Origin: CAZJFH01 sp964545205
GTDB taxonomy: Bacteria; Pseudomonadota; Alphaproteobacteria; Rhodospirillales; Magnetospirillaceae
Direction of reading: 5' to 3'
Assembly: GCA_964545205.1 (NCBI GenBank)
Contig: CAZJFH010000100.1
Location: 1 to 11,607, forward strand
DNA length: 11,607 nucleotides
The number at the start of each line of letters is the position of its first letter. Within the stretch, counting starts at the first letter, position 1. A model generated the notes under the pieces. It made no database searches. It saw nothing but the letters and a program-made list of their open reading frames with translations, and was not told the DNA's origin. The position numbers and the translations under genes were made by a program. This document shows, piece after piece, positions 6,966 to 11,607 of this stretch.

Positions 6966-8128
6966 GGCGCCGGCGGCGCCCCGGGGCTGATGCTGCCGAG
7001 ATAGGCGAGCAGCGCGGCGCGCTCCTCGGGATCCTTGATGCCGGCGAACACCATCTTGGTGCCCTTGACGTAACCGCGCGGGTCGGCGAGGTAGGCGTCG
7101 AGCTTCTGCCAGCTCCAGTCGCCCTCCATCTCCTGCATCGCCGAGGAGTACTTGAAGCCCTCGGCGGCGGCGATGTCGCGGCCGACGACGCCGTGCAGGT
7201 TCGGTCCGACCCGGTTGGCGCCGCCCGCGTCGAAGGTATGGCAGGCGGCGCATTTCTTCGCGACCTTCTCGCCGGCGGCCGGGTCGGCGGCGGCGACCAT
7301 CGCCAGGGCCTCGCTGGCGGGTTCGGCGGCGGGTTCGGAGCCGGGCGCCGCGGCCGCCTGCTGCTGCTGGCCGGGCAGGCTCGGCTCGGGCAGGCCGGCC
7401 GGCGGCGGCGCCTCGGCGAGCTGCGGCTCGGGAACGGCGCCCGGCTGCTCGGGCGCGGCCGGCGCCGGCGCCTGCTGCTGGTCCGGCGCGGCGGCCGGCT
7501 CCGCGCCGGCCTGCTCGGCCGGCGGCTGCTCGGCCTGGGGCTGCTCGGCCTGGGGCTGCTCGGCCGGCGCCGCGGCCTGCTCGCCGGCGGCCGGCAGCGG
7601 CGGCGCCTCGGGGCTGAGGCCGTGCAGATAGGCGACGATGTCGGCGCGCTCCTGGACGTCCTTGACCCCGGCGAAGGTCATCTTGGTGCCCTTGGCGAAG
7701 CCCTGCGGACTGGCCAGGAAGGCGTCCAGCGCCTCGAAAGTCCACGGCCCCTCCTGCGCGAGCAGCGCCTCGGAATAGGCGTAGCCCTCCTTCGAGGCGA
7801 TGTCGGCGCCGACGATGCCGGCGAGGTTGGGGCCGACCCGGTGCGGGCCGCCCTCGTCGAAGGTGTGGCAGGCCTTGCACTTGCCCATCGCGCCCTCGCC
7901 GGCGGCGGCGTCGGCCTGGGCCAGCGCCTGCATGAAGTCGGGCTGCGGCGCGCCGCCCGCGGCCGGTGCCGCCTCGCCGCCCGCGCCCTCGGCGCCGGCC
8001 GGGGCTTCGGCGACATGCACGGTCTCGGGGCCGACCGGCAGGAGGGAGTCGGCCAGCAGGCCGGATCCGACCGCCAGGATCAGCGCCAGCAGGACGGCGC
8101 CGGCGATCTTCTGAAAGGTGATGCCCAT
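6956..8128 (-). CDS. Membrane-anchored two-haem class I cytochrome c (tandem CycM-like domains)
   Basis: Electron-transfer protein on the periplasmic face, 390 residues. Seen: an N-terminal hydrophobic segment (about 9-29) likely acting as an uncleaved anchor. Haem domain 1 is at about 77-172, with CKACH (C84, C87, H88) and likely Met ligand M150 in GTKM. An Ala/Pro/Gln linker of about 105 residues (178-285) follows. Haem domain 2 has CAACH (C293, C296, H297) and M359. The two domains align without gaps over 101 positions with about 60 identities by hand count. Each resembles the single domain of CycM/c552-type shuttles that carry electrons from bc1 to terminal oxidases; such proteins are usually 180-220 residues, so this one is duplicated. 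The ATG at 8128 (MGITFQKIAGAVLL) has CGGAG about five bases upstream. It is divergent from kdsB. Partner oxidase unknown. Confidence 0.9.
   Translation of the reverse strand: MGITFQKIAGAVLLALILAVGSGLLADSLLPVGPETVHVAEAPAGAEGAGGEAAPAAGGAPQPDFMQALAQADAAAGEGAMGKCKACHTFDEGGPHRVGPNLAGIVGADIASKEGYAYSEALLAQEGPWTFEALDAFLASPQGFAKGTKMTFAGVKDVQERADIVAYLHGLSPEAPPLPAAGEQAAAPAEQPQAEQPQAEQPPAEQAGAEPAAAPDQQQAPAPAAPEQPGAVPEPQLAEAPPPAGLPEPSLPGQQQQAAAAPGSEPAAEPASEALAMVAAADPAAGEKVAKKCAACHTFDAGGANRVGPNLHGVVGRDIAAAEGFKYSSAMQEMEGDWSWQKLDAYLADPRGYVKGTKMVFAGIKDPEERAALLAYLGSISPGAPPAPGG
7511..7570. repeat. Four 15-bp tandem units inside the cytochrome linker
   Basis: Four consecutive units beginning ctgctcggcc lie at 7511, 7526, 7541 and 7556. 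The middle two are identical and the outer two differ only in their last five bases. On the minus strand they encode (A/P)(P/Q)AEQ repeats at residues 187-206. The unit is five codons long, so copy-number change would keep frame. Confidence 0.75.
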
Positions 8129-8166
8129 GGAATCTCCGAGGTAATCCAGTGCCCAGGCTCGTCCGC

Positions 8167-8195
8167 AGATTAGCCACAACCTCCCGGCGGTCCAA
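8167..8195 (-). promoter_or_regulatory. Possible promoter of the cytochrome c gene
   Basis: On the minus strand TTGGAC (8195-8190) and TAATCT (8172-8167) are separated by 17 bases. The start would be near 8160, leaving about 32 bases before the ATG at 8128. Each hexamer matches the sigma70 consensus in only about three positions, so this is tentative. The rest of the 8129-8283 divergent interval shows GATATATGG (8245-8253) near kdsB but no convincing partner -35. Confidence 0.25.
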
Positions 8196-8283
8196 CCTGA
8201 CCAGACGTTCGATGCCGAAGGTGTTTCTTCCGTGGCCGCTGGGGGATATATGGATGATCCTTCCGAATTGCGACAAGGCCGCC

Positions 8284-9027
8284 ATGTCCGCCAGCCCCAA
8301 CCCTGTCGTCGTCATCCCCGCCCGCCTGCACGCCACCCGGCTGCCGGGCAAGCCGCTGGCCGACATCGGCGGCGAGCCGATGATCGTGCATGTCTGGCGC
8401 CGCGCCTGCGAGGCGGCGATCGGCCCGGTGGTGGTCGCCTGCGCCGAGGCCGAGATCGCCGAGGCGGTGACGCGGGCCGGCGGCAACGCGGTGCTGACGC
8501 GGCCCGACCACCCCTCGGGCTCCGACCGCGTGTTCGAGGCGGTGCGGCGCTTCGACCCCGACGGCGACTACGACGCCGTCGTCAACGTCCAGGGCGACCT
8601 GCCGACGATCGAGCCGCGGGCGATCCGCGCCGTGTTCGCGCCGCTGGCCGATCCGGCGGTCGACATCGCCACCCTGGCCACCGAGATCCGCGAGCCGCGC
8701 GAGCGCGACGATCCCAACGTCGTCAAGGCGGTGGTGTCGGCGGCGCCCGGCGCGCGGAGCGGCCGGGCGCTGTATTTCAGCCGCGCCGCCGTGCCGTCGG
8801 GCGACGGCCCGCTCTACCACCACATCGGCCTCTACGCCTTCCGCCGCGCCGCCCTGGAGCGCTTCGTCGCCCTGCCGCAGGGCGTGCTCGAGCGCCGCGA
8901 GCGGCTCGAGCAGCTCCGCGCGCTGGAGAACGGCATGCGCATCGACGCCGCCCTCGTTGACACCGTTCCGCTCGGTGTCGATACTCCCGCCGACCTCGAA
9001 CGCGCCCGCCGGATGCTGTCCCGATGA
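8284..9027 (+). CDS. kdsB: 3-deoxy-manno-octulosonate cytidylyltransferase (CMP-KDO synthetase)
   Basis: Activates KDO with CTP to CMP-KDO for lipopolysaccharide inner-core synthesis, in the cytoplasm; 247 residues, normal for KdsB. Seen: nucleotide-binding VVVIPARLHATRLPGKPL at 8-25; HPSGSDR at 76-82; VNVQGDLP at 100-107 with Mg-binding D105; DPNVVK at 143-148; ALYFSR at 162-167; HHIGLYAFRR at 179-188; and GVDTPADLERA at 231-241, which holds the second metal Asp (D233). RLHATR replaces the common RMASTR, a conservative family variation. The ATG at 8284 is chosen because MSASPNPVVVIP fits family N-termini and AAGG lies five bases upstream. The frame is open upstream to 8149 and an in-frame ATG exists at 8254, but those residues do not look like KdsB. 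Its stop overlaps the pheA start (ATGA), so the pair is an operon. Confidence 0.95.
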   Translation: MSASPNPVVVIPARLHATRLPGKPLADIGGEPMIVHVWRRACEAAIGPVVVACAEAEIAEAVTRAGGNAVLTRPDHPSGSDRVFEAVRRFDPDGDYDAVVNVQGDLPTIEPRAIRAVFAPLADPAVDIATLATEIREPRERDDPNVVKAVVSAAPGARSGRALYFSRAAVPSGDGPLYHHIGLYAFRRAALERFVALPQGVLERRERLEQLRALENGMRIDAALVDTVPLGVDTPADLERARRMLSR

Positions 9028-9902
9028 CCGAAGCCGCCAGTCCCGCCGAAACCATCGCGTTCCAGGGATTCCCGGGCGCCTATTCGCACCTGTCGTGCCG
9101 GGTCGCCTTCCCGAGGATGACGCCGCTGCCCTGCGCCTCGTTCGAGGACGCCTTCGCGGCGGTGCGCGACGGCCAGGCGGCGCTGGCGATGATCCCGATC
9201 GAGAACTCGGTCGCCGGCCGCGTCGCCGACATCCATCACCTGATGCCCGATTCCGGGCTGCACATCATCGGCGAGCACTTCCAGCGCGTGAACCACCACC
9301 TGCTGGCGCCGCCGGGCGCGTCGCTCGAGGGCATCCGCACGGTGCGCAGCCACGTCCACGCGCTGTCGCAGTGCCGCAACCTGATCCGCGCCTTCGGCTG
9401 GAAGCCGGTGGTCGCCGCCGACACCGCCGGCGCCGCCGAGGAGGTGGCCGAGAAGAACGATCCGACGGTGGCGGCGATCGCCTCGGAGCTGGCCGGCGAG
9501 ATTCACGGCCTGGTGTCGCTGAAGGCCAACATCGAGGACGCCGAGCACAACACCACCCGCTTCGTCATCATGTCGCGCGAGGCGCTGCGCCCCGATCCCA
9601 AGGTCGAGCCGGTGATCACCAGCTTCGTGTTCCGGGTGCGAAACGTTCCCGCGGCGCTGTACAAGGCGATGGGCGGCTTCGCCACCAACGGCATCAACAT
9701 GACCAAGCTGGAGAGCTATCAGGTCGGCGGCCAGTTCGTCGCCACCCAGTTCTACGCCGACGTCGAGGGCCATCCCGAGGACCGCGGCCTGCGGCTGGCG
9801 CTGGAGGAGCTGGAGTTCTTCTCGCGCGACGTCCGCATCCTCGGCGTCTATCCCGCGCATCCCTTCCGCTTCCGCAGCCGCGTGCTGTCGGGCGAGGACT
9901 AA
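9024..9902 (+). CDS. pheA: Prephenate dehydratase (catalytic plus ACT domain)
   Basis: Converts prephenate to phenylpyruvate, the committed step to phenylalanine; cytoplasmic; 292 residues, typical for the stand-alone enzyme. Seen: FQGFPGAYSH (13-22), IPIENSVAGRV (57-67), and HNTTRF (175-180) carrying the catalytic Thr at 178. The C-terminal ACT regulatory domain runs from about 197, with PAALYKAMGGFATNGINMTKLESYQ (209-233 region; key residues A211-L212 and E230-S231), the sites corresponding to the GALV and ESRP phenylalanine-binding motifs. Feedback inhibition by phenylalanine is therefore likely, though both motifs are variant (AALY, ESYQ). No chorismate mutase domain is fused, unlike the enterobacterial P-protein. 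Translation is probably coupled to kdsB through the four-base overlap. From memory, kdsB-pheA next to a CycM-like cytochrome gene recurs in rhizobia. Confidence 0.95.
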   Translation: MTEAASPAETIAFQGFPGAYSHLSCRVAFPRMTPLPCASFEDAFAAVRDGQAALAMIPIENSVAGRVADIHHLMPDSGLHIIGEHFQRVNHHLLAPPGASLEGIRTVRSHVHALSQCRNLIRAFGWKPVVAADTAGAAEEVAEKNDPTVAAIASELAGEIHGLVSLKANIEDAEHNTTRFVIMSREALRPDPKVEPVITSFVFRVRNVPAALYKAMGGFATNGINMTKLESYQVGGQFVATQFYADVEGHPEDRGLRLALEELEFFSRDVRILGVYPAHPFRFRSRVLSGED

Positions 9903-9972
9903 AGCCGCGCTGGCGCCTCGGCGCCGCGCGCATTATCTGTGGAGCAGGTCACCCAACGGCGCGAGGAGTGGA

Positions 9973-10544
9973 ATGCGCGGCAACGAACCCGGCTGGCTGA
10001 AGCCGACGGTGGATTACGGACCTTTGGCGGCCTTCGTCGCCGCCTATGCGGCGGCCGACCTGATCGTCGCGACCGGCGCCCTGATGGCGGCGACGGCGGT
10101 GGCGCTGGGGCTGTCGCTGGCGGTGGCGCGGCGGGTGCCGCCGATGCCGCTGATCACGGCGGCGGTGGTCGGCGTGTTCGGCGGGCTGACGCTGTGGCTC
10201 AACGACGAGACCTTCATCAAGATGAAGCCGACCATCATCCAGGCGGCGTTCGCGGCCGTGCTGCTGGGCGGCCTGGCGTTCCGGCGGCCGCTGCTCAAGC
10301 CGCTGATGGGGGCGAGCTGGCCGATGGACGAACTCGGCTGGCGCCGGCTGACCTTGCGCTTCGGCCTGTTCTTCGGCGCCATGGCGGCGCTCAACGAGGT
10401 CGTGTGGCGCACCCAGAGCACCGACGTGTGGGTGACCTTCAAGGTCTTCGGCATCATGGCCCTGACCTTCGTCTTCGTGCTCACCCAGCTGCCGCTGCTG
10501 CAGCGCCACCACACCGGCGACCAGCAGCAGCAGCCGGCCGGCGA

Positions 10545-10548
<4 letters not shown>
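9973..10548 (+). CDS. yciB: YciB/IspZ inner-membrane septation-family protein
   Basis: Polytopic inner-membrane protein linked in E. coli and Shigella to cell-envelope elongation and division contacts; biochemical role unsettled. 191 residues, family about 180. Seen: about five hydrophobic segments (roughly 17-35, 37-53, 58-77, 89-103, 127-143 and 156-174 with short breaks) and the family hallmarks FGGLTLWLNDETFIKMKP (69-86) and NEVVWRTQSTDVWVTFKVFG (141-160). A hydrophilic Gln-rich tail follows (about 178-191). ATG 9973 has GAGGAG four bases upstream. It starts 70 bases after pheA, so it may be read with kdsB-pheA or from its own promoter; none is clear. Its TAG lies inside a CTAG shared with the msrB stop on the other strand. 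Confidence 0.92.
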
Positions 10549-10946
<398 letters not shown>

Positions 10947-11037
10947 CGGCGTCCTCTGTCGCGTTGCGCTGTCGTCAAAGGTAGGTCACTCTGAAGCGCC
11001 GCAAAGGGGTGGGCCCCGGTTGGCGGCGGGTGCGGGC

Positions 11038-11607
11038 ATGAAAGACGTCACCGTGGTCTATTACGAGGTCTTCGTCCTCGGCAAGGAGGGCTGGGTTCTG
11101 CATGCCCGCTATCCGAGCGACGAGCGGAAGCAGGCGCTGATGGACGCCAAGGCCGCCGAAGGCCGCCTCGCCGCCGCGACCAAGGTCGTGCGCAGCGACT
11201 ATCACCCGCGCAGCAACGCCGAGAAGCGCCGCGAGATCTACAGCAGCAAGCTGACCCCCGAGGAGACCACGCAGCGGCTGCCGCCGCCGCGCCGCGCCCA
11301 CCACCGGCCCCGCCACGCCGCCGCGCACGAGCGGCACGCCCGGATGACGCCGGCCGGGGTGTTCCTGAACCTGGCCGGCATCCTGGCGATGAGCGCGCTG
11401 ATCGCCGGCCTGGTGACCGTGGTCGCCGGCGCGGTGTTCGGCGACTGGCTGGCGCTGCTGGCCGGCGGCGGGTTGGAGGGCCGGCGCTCGGCGACCTTCG
11501 GCCTGTTCATCCTGATCTTCCTGCTGGTCGCGGTGCCGTGGATCGTCGGCTTCGCCCGCCAGGTCGACGTCAGCTTCGGCGCCGCCGAGGCGGCGCCGGC
11601 GCGGCCG
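11038..11607 (+). CDS. Unrecognised membrane protein with N-terminal soluble domain (3' end outside window)
   Basis: Open from ATG 11038 to the window edge, 190 codons with no stop. I do not recognise the family. Seen: a soluble N-terminal part (1-75; VTVVYYEVFVLGKEGWVLHA, then an Ala/Lys/Glu helix-like stretch and VVRSDYHP), which reads like a small mixed alpha/beta domain. A basic His/Arg/Pro-rich connector follows at 80-102, then two hydrophobic segments at about 105-134 and 153-172, and a tail starting to run Ala/Pro-rich. Similar short domains opening with a 'YEVFV ... WLLHA' pattern occur, from memory, in uncharacterised Rhodospirillales proteins. The ribosome site is weak. Codon usage matches the neighbours, and a minus-strand ORF over the first third is a high-GC shadow. 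Likely an inner-membrane protein with a cytoplasmic N-terminal domain (positive residues before the first helix). Confidence 0.75.
   Translation, partial: MKDVTVVYYEVFVLGKEGWVLHARYPSDERKQALMDAKAAEGRLAAATKVVRSDYHPRSNAEKRREIYSSKLTPEETTQRLPPPRRAHHRPRHAAAHERHARMTPAGVFLNLAGILAMSALIAGLVTVVAGAVFGDWLALLAGGGLEGRRSATFGLFILIFLLVAVPWIVGFARQVDVSFGAAEAAPARP

Noticed and set aside
6023..8173. A 716-codon plus-strand ORF opposite the hisN-like and cytochrome genes
   Set aside because: Low-complexity Arg/Gly/Ala/Leu composition with no domain; both opposite-strand genes have intact catalytic or haem motifs. It is a high-GC antisense shadow.
8149..8283. N-terminal extension of kdsB to 292 residues
   Set aside because: The upstream residues do not resemble KdsB; ATG 8284 gives the usual length and has AAGG at proper spacing.
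9912..9925. Short hairpin GGCGCC-TC-GGCGCC after pheA as a terminator
   Set aside because: The stem is short, the loop tight and no T-tract follows; such GC palindromes are frequent by chance in this composition.

Overview
The window is very GC-rich (roughly 70% by eye) and densely coded. The gene content (YejABEF importer, KDO-using envelope, membrane-anchored class I cytochrome c, prephenate dehydratase with an ACT domain, YciB/IspZ) points to a Gram-negative alphaproteobacterium, possibly of the Rhodospirillales. That placement comes from gene style, not from a database search.

Left part, minus strand, reading from 8128 down to 1: a two-haem membrane-anchored cytochrome c, a HisN-type inositol-monophosphatase-family phosphatase, then the four-gene peptide importer yejA-yejB-yejE-yejF. 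The last gene runs off the left edge. YejA carries an unusual proline-rich tail ending in a membrane helix. A REP-like palindromic element lies between yejB and yejE, inside a 54-codon ORF that overlaps both neighbours by the start/stop pattern of translational coupling. A second, related element lies at the 3' end of the cytochrome gene and contains its stop codon.

Right part: a 155-base divergent interval separates the cytochrome gene from a plus-strand group. This is kdsB (CMP-KDO synthesis) overlapping pheA (prephenate dehydratase) by ATGA, followed by yciB (septation/envelope membrane protein). yciB converges on msrB (methionine sulfoxide reductase B), and the two stop codons share one CTAG. 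Divergent from msrB, an unrecognised membrane protein gene runs off the right edge.

The window looks mostly like ordinary core chromosome: envelope synthesis, peptide uptake, respiration, amino-acid synthesis and repair. I see no RNA gene, CRISPR array, transposase or phage gene, and no gene-free stretch over 300 bases. The unusual parts are the YejA tail, the REP-spanning coupling ORF and the internally duplicated cytochrome.
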